Shown piece by piece: positions 38,691 through 48,047 of a stretch of 64,000 nucleotides of DNA. Source of the stretch: Bradyrhizobium macuxiense (GTDB lineage: Bacteria > Pseudomonadota > Alphaproteobacteria > Rhizobiales > Xanthobacteraceae). The position numbers were made by a program, and so were the translations under genes. The stretch spans positions 62,001 through 126,000 of the forward strand of contig NZ_VITY01000001.1 in the NCBI RefSeq assembly GCF_007993935.1, read 5' to 3'. Each line of letters begins with the position of its first letter. The first letter of the stretch is position 1. The notes below the pieces were generated by a model that saw nothing but the letters and a program-made list of their open reading frames with translations, made no database searches and had not been told where the DNA came from.

Positions 38691-39506
38691 ATGACCTCTC
38701 GCTTTTCCTTTCGCACCCTCGCCGTTGGGGCGTGGCTCTTGACCTCGACCGCGTCAGCGCTCGCCGCCCAATGCGGCACGGGCACGTTCGAGTCCTGGCT
38801 CGACGATTTCAAGAAAGAGGCCGTAGCAAAGGGCATTTCACAGAACGCGATCCAGGCCGGGCTGAATGGCGTCACGCAGGACAAGGCGATCCTGGCGCGC
38901 GATCATTCGCAGCAGGTGTTCAGCCAGACCTTCGAGCAGTTCTCGGGCCGCATGGTGCCGCCGCGGCTCAATCGCGGTTCCGACATGATGAAGCGCTACG
39001 GCTCGGTGCTGTCGCGGATCGAGGAAGCCTACGGCGTGCCCGGCGAAATCCTGGTCGCGATCTGGGGCCTGGAAACCGATTTCGGCGTCAACACCGGCAA
39101 GTTTCCGACCCTGCGTTCGCTGGCGACGCTGGCCTATGATTGCCGCCGCTCCGACATGTTCAAGGCCGAGTTGATGGATGCCTTGCGCATCGTCGAGCGC
39201 GGCGATCTCGCACCGCAGGAGATGCGCGGCGCCTGGGCCGGCGAGATCGGCCAGACCCAGTTCATGCCGTCGTCCTACATCAAGTTCGCGGTCGACTTTG
39301 ACGGCAACGGCAAGCGCGACCTCCTGCACAACGTGCCGGACGTGCTGGCCTCGACGGCGAACTTCCTGAAGAGCTATGGCTGGAAGAAGGGCAAAGGCTG
39401 GGAGCCCGGCAGCGAGAATTTCGCGGTCATCCAGCAGTGGAATAAGAGCGAGGTGTACGCCAAGACGATCGGCTACTTCGCCACCCAGCTCGCCAAAGCG
39501 CCATAA
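38691..39506 (+). CDS. Lytic murein transglycosylase, MltB family
   Basis: 271 residues from MTSRFSFRTLAVGAW with a signal peptide ending SALA. The catalytic Glu is in IWGLETDFG; further MltB blocks are PTLRSLATLAYDCRRSDMF, GAWAGEIGQTQFMPSSY, DFDGNGKRDL and SYGWKKGKGWEPG. It cleaves glycan strands of peptidoglycan in the periplasm to 1,6-anhydroMurNAc ends. There is no lipobox, so it is a soluble form. No peptidoglycan-binding domain follows. Confidence 0.92.
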   Translation: MTSRFSFRTLAVGAWLLTSTASALAAQCGTGTFESWLDDFKKEAVAKGISQNAIQAGLNGVTQDKAILARDHSQQVFSQTFEQFSGRMVPPRLNRGSDMMKRYGSVLSRIEEAYGVPGEILVAIWGLETDFGVNTGKFPTLRSLATLAYDCRRSDMFKAELMDALRIVERGDLAPQEMRGAWAGEIGQTQFMPSSYIKFAVDFDGNGKRDLLHNVPDVLASTANFLKSYGWKKGKGWEPGSENFAVIQQWNKSEVYAKTIGYFATQLAKAP

Positions 39507-39536
39507 GGTACGTCGCCATAATTGCGCAGCGAGTGG

Positions 39537-39962
39537 TCAGAACGATGCGCAAGTGGTCGAGAGCGTGAGGCCAACCGACTGTTGATGAAAGCGCTGCCTG
39601 TATGCGGCGCCGATCTGCGTCAGGCGTGCCAAGGTCTCCGGAGTCTCGGCAGCGATGATGCGCACGACAAAGGACTGCTCGCGTGTGATCCGGCCCGTGT
39701 CCGGGTCGCGCCACTGGCCGGAAGCCTTGAGCAGGGTCAATCCATCTGGAAAGCGCGGTGTCACCTCCCTCAGAAGGAAGTCCGACCATTGGACGTCCGA
39801 TACGCGGCCATGTCCGGCGATACGACGTCCAAACAGCAGTTCGGCCTGCATCATCGACTTGCCATTGATCAGCTGGCACGAAGTTGCTGCGCCTTCGGCG
39901 GCGGATGTGTGACTTCCCGCAACGAGGACAAGCCACGCCGCGGCGTGGATCAGTGCGCGCAT
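39537..39962 (-). CDS. DUF3574-domain exported protein
   Basis: 141 residues with signal peptide (IHAAAWLVLVAGSHTSAAE). The mature part matches DUF3574: MQAELLFGRRIAGHGRVSDVQWSDFLLREVTPRFPDGLT and a KASGQWRDPDTGRITREQSF block, with Cys29 and a Cys near the C-terminus likely forming a disulfide. Function unknown. Its start overlaps the end of the preceding small membrane protein by 13 bases. Confidence 0.82.
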   Translation of the reverse strand: MRALIHAAAWLVLVAGSHTSAAEGAATSCQLINGKSMMQAELLFGRRIAGHGRVSDVQWSDFLLREVTPRFPDGLTLLKASGQWRDPDTGRITREQSFVVRIIAAETPETLARLTQIGAAYRQRFHQQSVGLTLSTTCASF

Positions 39963-40141
39963 GAAGTTCGAACTGTGAGCCTTGCCGCTCCGGCCGACGA
40001 CGTCCTGGGTGTTGCGGTCCGGTACACGATCCAGGCAGACAGCGACCTTCCGAGGAACACGGCCAGTACGCCGATGATGCCCATGGCAAGCCTGACGTCG
40101 CCGGGCGCGACATCAACACGCAAAAATAGTGCTAAAATCAC
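39950..40141 (-). CDS. Small membrane protein, hypothetical
   Basis: 63 residues with one or two hydrophobic helices (MILALFLRVDVAPG and AMGIIGVLAVFLGRSLSAWIVY) and a basic tail. It overlaps the start of the DUF3574 gene by 13 bases, consistent with a coupled pair. Coding status is moderately likely; no family is recognised. Confidence 0.4.
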   Translation of the reverse strand: MILALFLRVDVAPGDVRLAMGIIGVLAVFLGRSLSAWIVYRTATPRTSSAGAARLTVRTSCAH

Positions 40142-40480
40142 CCTATATCCTTCTGCGAGCGGGCCAATCTTGCGCTATCGGTTTTAGTGACTTGTCCGCC
40201 CGCTGGCTTGGACATGCGCGACAACGCATTGGATGAAAACGACTTGGCGGGTCGGTATTTCAATCTGTATACGGTTCGGCCAGTGGACGTGCGTTCCACC
40301 CCGGACTGCACTCGCCGCTGGGGGAAACCGCGGACGGAACATACGTAGGACGCTTTGAAAGAGCCAAGTCGTTGGCCAGAAGCCCTGCGTCGCGTTCGTT
40401 AGTTGCCGCCGAACCGGGTCGCCTTGGTGAACCAGACGCGGCAATCCGGCGACATCTGTTGCGACAGCTTGAGTTTCCCG
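40142..40480. other. Intergenic region before the AraC gene
   Basis: About 340 bases between divergent genes. No terminator, palindromic repeat or convincing small gene seen. An in-frame ATG at 40403 could extend the AraC protein by 26 residues. Confidence 0.5.
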
Positions 40481-41512
40481 ATGACCTCGACGGCCAACGA
40501 CGTTGCACTTTCCCGGTTTTCCCTGGAAGATTTTGCCGAGAAGGACCGTATGGCCGCATGGCGTGATCTGTACGGCCGACTGGTGCTGAAGGCCGACCTC
40601 GCGCCACTGCCGGATCATTCCTTGCATGCGGACGTGACCGTGCGGATGCTGCCCGGGCTGTCCATCACGTCGGCCAGCATGTCGGCGTTTCGCTACGAGC
40701 GGGGTGCCGAGCAGTTGGCGGATGGCAACGACGGGCTCGTCCTGGTGATGGGCTCGCACGATGCCATGATGGTGCAGCATCGACGCGAGGTCACGTGGAG
40801 CGCCGGCGACGGGTTGTTGGTCAGCTCGGCGGATCCGGTCGCGATGGTGTGCCCCGCCCCAGCGAAGATTCTGTGCCTTCACGTTCCACGGCCGGCGCTG
40901 GCGCCGCTGGTGAGCAGCGTCGATTCCTCCGTGATGCAGCCCATTGCGCGCTCCACCGAAGCGCTGAAATTGTTGGTGAGCTATGTCGGGGCGCTGCAAG
41001 AGGATGATGCGCTTGCCACGCCTCAGCTACAGCACCACGTGGCCTCGCATGTGCACGATCTGATCGCTGTGGCGCTCGGCGCAACGAGAGATGCCGCGGC
41101 TCTTGCCGATGGGCGGGGCGTCCACGCAGCGCGGCTGCGTGCCATCAAGGCCGATATCATCGACCATCTCAATCATGGTAATCTCACGGTTGCGGCTGTC
41201 GCGCGGCGGCACGGCGTCACCTCGCGACAAGTGCAACGGATGTTTGAAGGCGATGGGACCACATTTTCACAATTCGTGCTTGGGCGCCGCCTCGCGCGAG
41301 CGCATCGATTGCTCGTCAATCCGCGCTACGCCGATCGGCCTGTGAGCGCGGTCGCCTTTGAGGTTGGTTTCGGCGACGTGTCCTATTTCAACCGCACCTT
41401 TCGCCGGCAATACGGAGCGCCCCCCTCGGACGTGCGTGAATCGGCACGAAGGGGGCTGAACGCGAACATTGGCCCTGATTCAATCCGGACCGATCGCGCG
41501 CCAGCCAAATAA
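40481..41512 (+). CDS. AraC-family transcriptional regulator
   Basis: 343 residues from MTSTANDVALSRFSLE. The N-terminal about 220 residues form an AraC-binding-like-2 (cupin-type) ligand domain (DFAEKDRMAAWRDLYGR opening). Two helix-turn-helix motifs follow: HGNLTVAAVARRHGVTSRQVQRMFE and PVSAVAFEVGFGDVSYFNRTFRRQYGAPPS. No target is obvious; it is convergent with a small exported-protein gene and shares a two-way terminator with it. Confidence 0.9.
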   Translation: MTSTANDVALSRFSLEDFAEKDRMAAWRDLYGRLVLKADLAPLPDHSLHADVTVRMLPGLSITSASMSAFRYERGAEQLADGNDGLVLVMGSHDAMMVQHRREVTWSAGDGLLVSSADPVAMVCPAPAKILCLHVPRPALAPLVSSVDSSVMQPIARSTEALKLLVSYVGALQEDDALATPQLQHHVASHVHDLIAVALGATRDAAALADGRGVHAARLRAIKADIIDHLNHGNLTVAAVARRHGVTSRQVQRMFEGDGTTFSQFVLGRRLARAHRLLVNPRYADRPVSAVAFEVGFGDVSYFNRTFRRQYGAPPSDVRESARRGLNANIGPDSIRTDRAPAK

Positions 41513-41546
41513 TAAGGGCCGATTGCCCCAGGCAATCGGCCCTTAT
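41512..41546. terminator. Bidirectional terminator
   Basis: Perfect 16-bp arms ATAAGGGCCGATTGCC / GGCAATCGGCCCTTAT with a short loop, between two convergent genes. It begins at the last base of the AraC stop codon. Confidence 0.85.
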
Positions 41547-41561
41547 CGTCATGATCAAAGC

Positions 41562-41834
41562 TTACTTCGCCATGCTGGCTTCAGCTGCCTTGCCGAGGTG
41601 TTCGCCGCATGCGCCCCACTTGTTGTTCAGCATCGCGTCCTGGGCGAGCGAGACTTCCTTCTCCGCCGCGAATTTGACCTCATTGTCAGCCATAGCTTCG
41701 ACGGCCGCTTCAGTCTTGCCGAAATTGGCGCCGCTGCAGCCGACGCCCACGTGATGGCGATGAGCGGCCTGAGCCGGGGCGACAGCGTAAACGACGGCAG
41801 CCATGGTGGTCGCTGCGATCAATGTCTTGATCAT
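41562..41834 (-). CDS. Small periplasmic protein, function unknown
   Basis: 90 residues from MIKTLIAATTMAAVVYAVAPAQAA, a signal peptide. The mature part is helical with two Cys (VGVGCSGANFG and NKWGACGEHLGKA) and His-rich start AHRHHVG, which might bind a metal. Conserved-looking small bradyrhizobial protein; role unknown. GGAACATCCCATG context gives a weak ribosome-binding site. Confidence 0.65.
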   Translation of the reverse strand: MIKTLIAATTMAAVVYAVAPAQAAHRHHVGVGCSGANFGKTEAAVEAMADNEVKFAAEKEVSLAQDAMLNNKWGACGEHLGKAAEASMAK

Positions 41835-42578
41835 GGGATGTTCCATCTTTTGTTCTTGAACAGAATCCTGCGTGATTGCGGAATCTGCGGAGTGATTATT
41901 CGCTGTTACCGGCACCGTTCAGAATGAACTTCGCGCGATACGAATGTGATGAGCGCTGCACGCGTATCGCGCATGCGTTGCATAGTATTTTGATTACAAG
42001 CCGGTAAGGAAGCGGCGCCGCATTGGCGATGCTGGAAGCGTTCACTTCAATCAATGCATTTCCGATAAGCAGCAGGCGATCCCCCGCGACATCCTGGACC
42101 CGGGCGAAATCCGCGCCGCGGTCAGCTCCGTATTACCTCACGAGTCAATGCGGCCGATTGACGCTACGTCCGCCGAGCTGCCCGCGCCGCCATACAATGA
42201 ACTTATAATCACTTCTAATGCAAGATATTGCATGCGAATCACGCATGGAACACATCGACGTGATCTTTCACTCACCAAGGCATTTCAGCTTGATCACACG
42301 GTCTGTAATTACCACATAACTAGTGCGGCAAAGGCCAGAGAAATCCTGTTAACCCACTGATCTCAAGAATATTTTATCGAGTGCAGCGAAGTCGCGGGAA
42401 CTTCCGTCTCTGGCCCCGCTCTCGATGCCGCAAACGGTTAACCGGAACTTACCTCCGCCATGCGTTTTGAGCCTAGCTGCATCGCAACATTGGAACTACC
42501 GCACTGCACTATATCATCTATATTCACTTCAACGATGAGGCTTTGGAAAAGCTGAATCTGAACTACTAGGAGACTACC
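41835..42578. other. Long intergenic region
   Basis: About 740 bases with lower GC than its surroundings, especially 42180-42380. Frames on either strand are short and lack ribosome-binding sites. It must contain the promoter of the DUF1127 gene; an inverted repeat TGCAAGATATTGCA is seen near 42220. Nothing else can be supported. Confidence 0.5.
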
Positions 42579-42731
42579 ATGTTGCTCTCGCTCATCCGCA
42601 TGATCCAGGCTTTCCGGGATTATCAGCGCAATGTCAGCGAACTGTCCCAGCTCAGCGATCGTGAACTGGCCGATATCGGCCTCGACCGCTCGGACATTCC
42701 GCGCGTTGCCGCCGGTACCTACAACGGCTAA
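42579..42731 (+). CDS. DUF1127-domain small protein
   Basis: 50 residues (MLLSLIRMIQAFRDYQRN ... LSDRELADIGLDRSDIP). The last segment is the conserved DUF1127 motif LxDRELxDIGLxRxDI. TAGGAG lies 7 bases upstream, and a terminator follows 28 bases after the stop codon. In other alphaproteobacteria such proteins affect phosphate or carbon metabolism and RNA turnover; no such role is shown here. Confidence 0.88.
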   Translation: MLLSLIRMIQAFRDYQRNVSELSQLSDRELADIGLDRSDIPRVAAGTYNG

Positions 42732-42759
42732 TCGGCCGCAAGCCATCTGATGAACGGAT

Positions 42760-42784
42760 AACGCCCGCTTCCACAGCGGGCGTT
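42760..42784 (+). terminator. Terminator of the DUF1127 gene
   Basis: AACGCCCGCT / AGCGGGCGTT stem, loop TCCAC, followed by GTCGTTTG. It precedes trmFO by 57 bases. Confidence 0.8.
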
Positions 42785-42841
42785 GTCGTTTGTAGCGCAG
42801 TTTCAGATGCATATGGTCACGAAACGCGCTAACGCTGCGCG

Positions 42842-44275
42842 ATGACACCGCATCAATCCTCTTCCCAACCCGTGCACATCGTGGGCGCGGGGCTCGCCGG
42901 CTCGGAAGCCGCCTGGCAGGTCGCCAACTCCGGCGTCCGCGCCGTCCTGCACGAAATGCGCCCGCAACGGATGACCGAGGCGCACCGGACCGACGGCTGC
43001 GCCGAACTGGTCTGCTCGAACTCGTTCCGCTCCGACGATGCCGCCAACAACGCCGTCGGGCTGCTGCACGCCGAGATGCGGCGGCTGGGCTCCCTCATCA
43101 TGCGCTCGGCCGATGCCAACCAGGTGCCCGCCGGCGGCGCGCTCGCGGTCGACCGCGACGGCTTTTCCGCCGCCGTCACCAAGGCGCTCAACGAGCATCC
43201 GCTGATCGAGATCAGCCGCGAGGAAGTCGCAGGCCTGCCGCCGGCCGACTGGAGCAATGTGATCGTCGCGACCGGTCCCCTCACCTCGGCGCCGCTCGCC
43301 GACGCCATCAGGCAGCTGACCGACGAGAACGCCCTGGCCTTCTTCGATGCGATCGCGCCGATCGTGCACAAAGACTCCATCGACATGTCGGTGGCCTGGT
43401 TTCAGTCGCGCTACGACAAGGTCGGCCCAGGCGGCACCGGCGCCGACTACATCAACTGCCCGATGACCCGGGAGCAATATGATGCCTTCGTCACGGCGCT
43501 GCTCGACGGCGAGAAGGTCGACTTCAAGGATTGGGAGACCAACACGCCGTATTTCGACGGCTGCCTGCCGGTCGAGGTGATGGCCGAGCGCGGTCACGAG
43601 ACGCTGCGCCACGGACCGATGAAGCCGGTCGGATTGACCAATCCGCACGATCCGACGGTGAAGCCCTATGCGATCGTCCAGCTGCGGCAGGACAACAAGC
43701 TCGGCACGCTCTACAACATCGTCGGCTTCCAGACCAAGCTGAAGCACGGCGCGCAGCAGCGCGTGTTCCGCACCATCCCGGGCCTCGAGAACGCAGAGTT
43801 CGCCCGTCTCGGCGGCCTGCATCGCAACACCTTCCTGAATTCGCCAAAACTGCTCGATGGTCAGCTGCGGCTGCGCGCACAGCCGCGGTTGCGTTTCGCC
43901 GGGCAGATGACGGGCTGCGAGGGTTATGTCGAGTCGGCCAGCGTCGGCCTGATTGCCGGCCTGTGCGCCGCCGCCGACATGCGCGGCGCCGCGCTGACGC
44001 CACCGCCCGCCACCACCGCGCTCGGCGCGCTGCTCGGCCACATCACCGGCGGCCACATCGAAACCATCGACGCCGGGTCGCGCTCGTTCCAGCCGATGAA
44101 CATCAATTTCGGTCTGTTCCCGCCGCTTGCCAGTGCGCCGACCAAGAAGCCGGACGGCTCGCGGCTGCGCGGCAACGAGAAGACCGTCGCCAAGAAGCAG
44201 GCGATCAGCGCGCGGGCGCTCGCCGACCTCGATCACTGGATCGCAGAGCACCCGCGCGTTGCGGCAGCGGCCTGA
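42842..44275 (+). CDS. trmFO: Folate-dependent tRNA (uracil-54-C5) methyltransferase
   Basis: 477 residues. The enzyme makes ribothymidine at tRNA position 54 using methylenetetrahydrofolate and FAD. Visible: N-terminal FAD loop [41 protein letters not shown] with catalytic Cys, [17 protein letters not shown], and [19 protein letters not shown]. The next gene, the kinase fusion, starts 5 bases after its stop codon and is probably co-transcribed. Confidence 0.96.
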   Translation: MTPHQSSSQPVHIVGAGLAGSEAAWQVANSGVRAVLHEMRPQRMTEAHRTDGCAELVCSNSFRSDDAANNAVGLLHAEMRRLGSLIMRSADANQVPAGGALAVDRDGFSAAVTKALNEHPLIEISREEVAGLPPADWSNVIVATGPLTSAPLADAIRQLTDENALAFFDAIAPIVHKDSIDMSVAWFQSRYDKVGPGGTGADYINCPMTREQYDAFVTALLDGEKVDFKDWETNTPYFDGCLPVEVMAERGHETLRHGPMKPVGLTNPHDPTVKPYAIVQLRQDNKLGTLYNIVGFQTKLKHGAQQRVFRTIPGLENAEFARLGGLHRNTFLNSPKLLDGQLRLRAQPRLRFAGQMTGCEGYVESASVGLIAGLCAAADMRGAALTPPPATTALGALLGHITGGHIETIDAGSRSFQPMNINFGLFPPLASAPTKKPDGSRLRGNEKTVAKKQAISARALADLDHWIAEHPRVAAAA

Positions 44276-44280
44276 CAGTC

Positions 44281-45384
44281 ATGAGCTTGCCGAAAGACGA
44301 CGACGCCACCCTGTCGGCGCGATGGAGCCAGGGCGTGCTGCTCAAGCGCGACGTGTTCTCGACCGTCGAGCGCGGCCGTTTCCGCGCCGATGACGGCGAG
44401 GTCGAGGGCGTGCTGCGCCGGCTCGATCAGGTGCCGTTCTGGTCGTTCGCCGTGGCGCTGCATCTGTTCTCGCGCGAACGCCGCGCGCTGACCCTGGCGC
44501 GCGACCTCGACGTCGGGCCGAAGCTGTTGTGGGCCGGCCGGCGCGCGCTGGTGCGCGGCTTCATCGACGGCGCGGCGCTGCATCTGGCGAAGCCGCATGG
44601 TGACGTCGCCTATTTCCGTTCCGCCAAGGCCGCATTGCGCAAGCTGCATCGCGCCGGCATCTGTCACAACGACCTCGCCAAGGAGCAGAACTGGCTGGTC
44701 GGCCGCGACGGCCGCGCCTATCTCACCGACTTCCAGCTCGCCGCCTGCTTCAGGAGCCGAAGCCGGCTGTTCCGCATCGCGGCCTATGAGGATCTGCGGC
44801 ATCTCTTGAAACACAAGCGCAGCTACGCGCCGGAGGCGTTGACGCCGAAGGAGCGCAAAGTGCTCGCGAAGAAGTCCGCGGTCGCCAGCGTCTGGCTCAA
44901 GACCGGCAAGAAGGTCTATCAGGCGATCACACGCGGCATCTTCAATTTCACCGACCGCGAGGGCGGCGGCCGGCGGCTCGTCAACGACGCCCCGGTGCTG
45001 GTCGATTTGATCCGCAGGAATCCTGACGTACGCGATACCGCGATCGTCGCCTTTGCCGACCGACGCGTCGGCGTCGGGCTCTACGCCTTCGTCGAGGCGG
45101 ATCAGTCGGCGTTGGAAAAGACGCTGCGCAGCGAGCTCGCCGCGGCCAAAGGCGTCAAGCCGCCCGAACACATCCAGATCGTTCACGCATTGCCGCGCGA
45201 TGCGGCCGGCAAGCCGCGCACCGAAATCCTCCAGCTCGTCGCGATGAATCAAATCGACCTGATCGAGCCGATGATGCGTAGCGACGCCGATCGCGAGTTC
45301 CTCAAGGACATCCTCGAGCAACGCAAGAATCTGCGCGATCGCTTCAATTTCGAGGTGGCCGAGATGGATCGGCTGGCGCGCTGA
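44281..45384 (+). CDS. Protein kinase-like domain fused to AMP-binding-enzyme C-terminal domain
   Basis: 367 residues. The first about 200 form a kinase-like fold with the catalytic loop HNDLAKEQN (His129, Asp131, Asn137) and a DFQ in place of DFG (YLTDFQLAA). The catalytic Asn is one residue later than in standard kinases. Residues about 245-340 (LIRRNPDVRDTAIVAFAD, then ALPRDAAGKPRTEIL) match the C-terminal domain of acyl-CoA synthetases, including the Lys of PRxxxGK. No adenylation core is present. The substrate is unknown; co-transcription with trmFO is likely. Confidence 0.8.
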   Translation: MSLPKDDDATLSARWSQGVLLKRDVFSTVERGRFRADDGEVEGVLRRLDQVPFWSFAVALHLFSRERRALTLARDLDVGPKLLWAGRRALVRGFIDGAALHLAKPHGDVAYFRSAKAALRKLHRAGICHNDLAKEQNWLVGRDGRAYLTDFQLAACFRSRSRLFRIAAYEDLRHLLKHKRSYAPEALTPKERKVLAKKSAVASVWLKTGKKVYQAITRGIFNFTDREGGGRRLVNDAPVLVDLIRRNPDVRDTAIVAFADRRVGVGLYAFVEADQSALEKTLRSELAAAKGVKPPEHIQIVHALPRDAAGKPRTEILQLVAMNQIDLIEPMMRSDADREFLKDILEQRKNLRDRFNFEVAEMDRLAR

Positions 45385-45477
45385 AGCACGTACGTGCGTC
45401 CCGATTTGGGCCCCTCGACAAACGCGGCGCGAACCCCCACTGTTGCGAAGGGCTAGCGCGCTCAAGGGACATGTTAA

Positions 45478-45762
45478 ATGCCACTCACCCGTGGCCGTAT
45501 CGGGGGATATGATTCCGAACGATTGGCGTTCGGATTCACCATGATGCACGGCGACCAGGAAGTTGAATGCCAGATCAGCGACGCCGCAATGGACGAGCTC
45601 GCCGGCACGCGCGGAACAGCGAGCATGGCGCGGCAGGCGCAATTCGTCGCGTTGCGCGACGCGGTCGAACAGATTGCATCCGACATTTATGACAGTGGCC
45701 CGATGGTCAAGGGCTTAACGGTCCGGATCTTCACCAAGCACATCTCGAGGGAACAGAGCTAG
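45478..45762 (+). CDS. DUF1488-family protein
   Basis: 94 residues: an N-terminal beta-part (GYDSERLAFGFTMMHGDQEVECQIS), then DAAMDELAG and a C-terminal helix. This matches the DUF1488 family of small cytosolic proteins with unknown function. Its stop overlaps the 3' end of the convergent squalene-synthase-like gene by 4 bases. Confidence 0.82.
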   Translation: MPLTRGRIGGYDSERLAFGFTMMHGDQEVECQISDAAMDELAGTRGTASMARQAQFVALRDAVEQIASDIYDSGPMVKGLTVRIFTKHISREQS

Positions 45763-46622
45763 CGGCCGAACTCTTCGGTGCGCGCGGCTCGCCACAAGGT
45801 CCACAGCGCGCGCAGGCGCGAGACCGGCTTCGGCACGAACGGATCGGAGTCGACTCTCCTCGCCCGGCTCAGCTCGCGCCTGACGTGAGCGAGCGGCAGG
45901 AAGATCGGCCGCACGCCGGATGGCACATCGGCAAGCAGCCCGAATGCGGTCTTGAGATGGCCCTGGGCCTCCTCCGCAAGCTGATCGATCGCAGCGCGGA
46001 TATTCGGCGTCGGCTTGCCGGCAAACACCTCCTCCGTGCTGCTGCCGTGCTGCTGCAGCAGCTGCAGCGGCAGAAACAGCTGCTGCCGAGATGCGTCGCG
46101 GCCCAGCGCGGCAATGACCTGCGCCATGCCCTGGGCAAGGCCGGCATGGCGGGCCAGGTGATCGATCGCCTCCGATGGCCGCGCCACCACGCGCGTGGCC
46201 TGCGCGAACAGCACTGAGGCCGTGGCGTCGAGATAACCTTCGAGCGCGGCAAGCGTGGGCATCGGGTCGTTGTAGAGATCGAACTGGTGCTCCTCGACCA
46301 GCCCCGAGAATGGCGAGACCGGCAGGCGGTGATTGCGGATCGCGTAGAGCAGCTCTGCCGCGACCGGATTGCCCTCGACGCCGCCGTGCCCCGTGCCGGC
46401 CAGCATGTCGGTCCACCATTGCAGCCGCATCTCGCCGGGCAGCGGCTGGCTGACCTGCTCGTGCACGCGCGCGACCTCGATGTTGAAGGCATAGATCGCG
46501 AGCAGCGCCCGGCGCTCCGGACCCGGCAGGAACAAGGTCGACGCGTAGCGCACGAAGTCATGGGTCCGCACCAGATCGGCGCAGAAGGCTGCGCCGTCCC
46601 TCGGCGCCTCCACCACGCTCAT
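45759..46622 (-). CDS. Squalene/phytoene-synthase-like protein (NDUFAF6-type)
   Basis: 287 residues of the all-helical trans-isoprenyl synthase fold. The Asp-rich motifs are weak: DLYNDPM in place of the first DxxxD, and no clear second one, so true prenyl synthase activity is doubtful. The nearest known class is the proteobacterial homologue of the human complex I assembly factor NDUFAF6. It overlaps the NDUFAF3-like gene by 4 bases and follows secF, which supports a shared role at the membrane. Confidence 0.82.
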   Translation of the reverse strand: MSVVEAPRDGAAFCADLVRTHDFVRYASTLFLPGPERRALLAIYAFNIEVARVHEQVSQPLPGEMRLQWWTDMLAGTGHGGVEGNPVAAELLYAIRNHRLPVSPFSGLVEEHQFDLYNDPMPTLAALEGYLDATASVLFAQATRVVARPSEAIDHLARHAGLAQGMAQVIAALGRDASRQQLFLPLQLLQQHGSSTEEVFAGKPTPNIRAAIDQLAEEAQGHLKTAFGLLADVPSGVRPIFLPLAHVRRELSRARRVDSDPFVPKPVSRLRALWTLWRAARTEEFGR

Positions 46623-47002
46623 GGCACCGCGATCAGCGCCGCCGCGACCCGGCGCCGCTCACCCAGCATGATGTTGTAGGTGCGGATCGCAGGGCCCGTC
46701 TGCATCGGGTCAAGCACCACGCGGACCGCACGCAAGGCCTCGCGCAGTCCCTTTGGCGGCACCCAGACCTCGGTGCCGGTGCCGACGATCAGCGTGTCGA
46801 TCGCATTCGCTGCCGCGAACACCTTTTGCAGCGAATATTCGTCGATCTCCTGCGGCTTCGTGACCGGCCAGGCCCAGATCGAGTCCGGCAGGCACAGCAG
46901 CGAGCCGCGATGCGACATATCGGCAAACGCGAAGCCGCCCTTGCCGTAGGCCTCGATCGGCGCCGACCTCGGAAGATGGGGAGCGTCCGAGGGGTTGCTC
47001 AT
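46619..47002 (-). CDS. Mth938/NDUFAF3-like protein
   Basis: 127 residues: PIEAYGKGGFAFADMSHRGSLLCLPD, WAWPVTKPQEIDEYSL, DTLIVGTGTEVWVPP, and TYNIMLGERRRVAAALI. This matches the Mth938-like domain whose mitochondrial member, NDUFAF3, helps assemble respiratory complex I. It starts 7 bases after secF and overlaps the next gene by 4. Activity unknown; a membrane-assembly role is inferred from context. Confidence 0.85.
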   Translation of the reverse strand: MSNPSDAPHLPRSAPIEAYGKGGFAFADMSHRGSLLCLPDSIWAWPVTKPQEIDEYSLQKVFAAANAIDTLIVGTGTEVWVPPKGLREALRAVRVVLDPMQTGPAIRTYNIMLGERRRVAAALIAVP

Positions 47003-47008
47003 GACCGG

Positions 47009-48037
47009 CTACTTCTTGGCTGCCGCAGTGTCCGGCTTCTTGGCCGGCGCATCCTGCGCCTCGCCCCGCGTGGTGTGAACGCCGAGATAGATCAGGATCG
47101 GCGCCGCGATGAAGATCGAGGTGTAGGTGCCGACCAGCACCACGCCGAACATCATCACGGCGGTGAAGCTGTGGATCGCCTGGCCGCCGAACAGCAGCAG
47201 CGCAAGCAGCGCCAACGTCACCGTGACGTGGGTGATGATCGAACGCGACAGCGTCGAGTTGATCGATTCGTTCAACAGCTGCGGCATCGGCATCTTCTTG
47301 TAGCGCCGCAGCATCTCGCGGATACGGTCGTAGATGACGACGGTATCGTTGAGCGAGTAGCCGAGGATCGTCAGCAGCGCCGCGATGCTGGTGAGGTCGA
47401 AGTCGACCTGGGTGATCGACATGAAGCCGATCGTGAGCACGATGTCGTGGACGTTGGCGATCATGGCGCCGAGCGCGAACTGCCACTCGAACCGGAACCA
47501 GAGATAGATCAGGATGCCGATAATCGCGAACATCAGGCCGATCATGCCGTAGGCAAGCAGCTCGCCGGAGACGCGCGGGCCCACCACCTCGACGCGGCGG
47601 TAATCGACGCTATCGCCGAGCGCGCCGCGCACTTTCGTGACCGCATCCTGTTGCGCCTTGTCACCGCCCGGCTGTTCGGCGACGCGGATCAGGACTTCGG
47701 CCGGACCTCCGAACTGCTGCAACTGCACCTCGCCGAGGCCAAGGCCGTTCAGGGTCGTGCGCATTGCGGCGATGTCGGCTGTGCCGGACTTGGACCGCAC
47801 CTCCAGCAGCGTGCCGCCCTTGAAGTCGATGCCGAAATTCAGGCCGTGGGTGAAGAACAGCGTGATGGCGAGGATCGAGAGCAGCGCCGAGATCGGGAAG
47901 CTGATGCGGCGGAAGCGCGTAAAGTCGAAATGCGTATCGTCGGGGACGATGCGCAGCGACGGCAGCAAGCCGAGCGCCGCGACCACGGTCAGCACGGTGA
48001 TCAGGATGCCAAGGCCAATGAGAACGGTATGGGTCAC
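47009..48037 (-). CDS. secF: Protein translocase subunit SecF
   Basis: 342 residues, six predicted transmembrane helices with a large periplasmic loop. Conserved GIDFKGGTLLEV near the N-terminus, then FGGPAEVLIRV, VSGELLAYGMIGLMFAIIGILIY, and DFDLTSIAALLTILGYSLNDTVVIYDRIRE with the proton-path Asp, as in SecF of the RND-type SecDF motor. It uses the proton gradient to complete protein export through SecYEG. Directly follows secD. Confidence 0.96.
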   Translation of the reverse strand: MTHTVLIGLGILITVLTVVAALGLLPSLRIVPDDTHFDFTRFRRISFPISALLSILAITLFFTHGLNFGIDFKGGTLLEVRSKSGTADIAAMRTTLNGLGLGEVQLQQFGGPAEVLIRVAEQPGGDKAQQDAVTKVRGALGDSVDYRRVEVVGPRVSGELLAYGMIGLMFAIIGILIYLWFRFEWQFALGAMIANVHDIVLTIGFMSITQVDFDLTSIAALLTILGYSLNDTVVIYDRIREMLRRYKKMPMPQLLNESINSTLSRSIITHVTVTLALLALLLFGGQAIHSFTAVMMFGVVLVGTYTSIFIAAPILIYLGVHTTRGEAQDAPAKKPDTAAAKK

Positions 48038-48047
48038 AATAGGCCTC

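Noticed and set aside
42148..42360. 70-codon frame in the long intergenic region
   Set aside because: No ribosome-binding site, no hydrophobic or domain pattern, composition of noncoding DNA.
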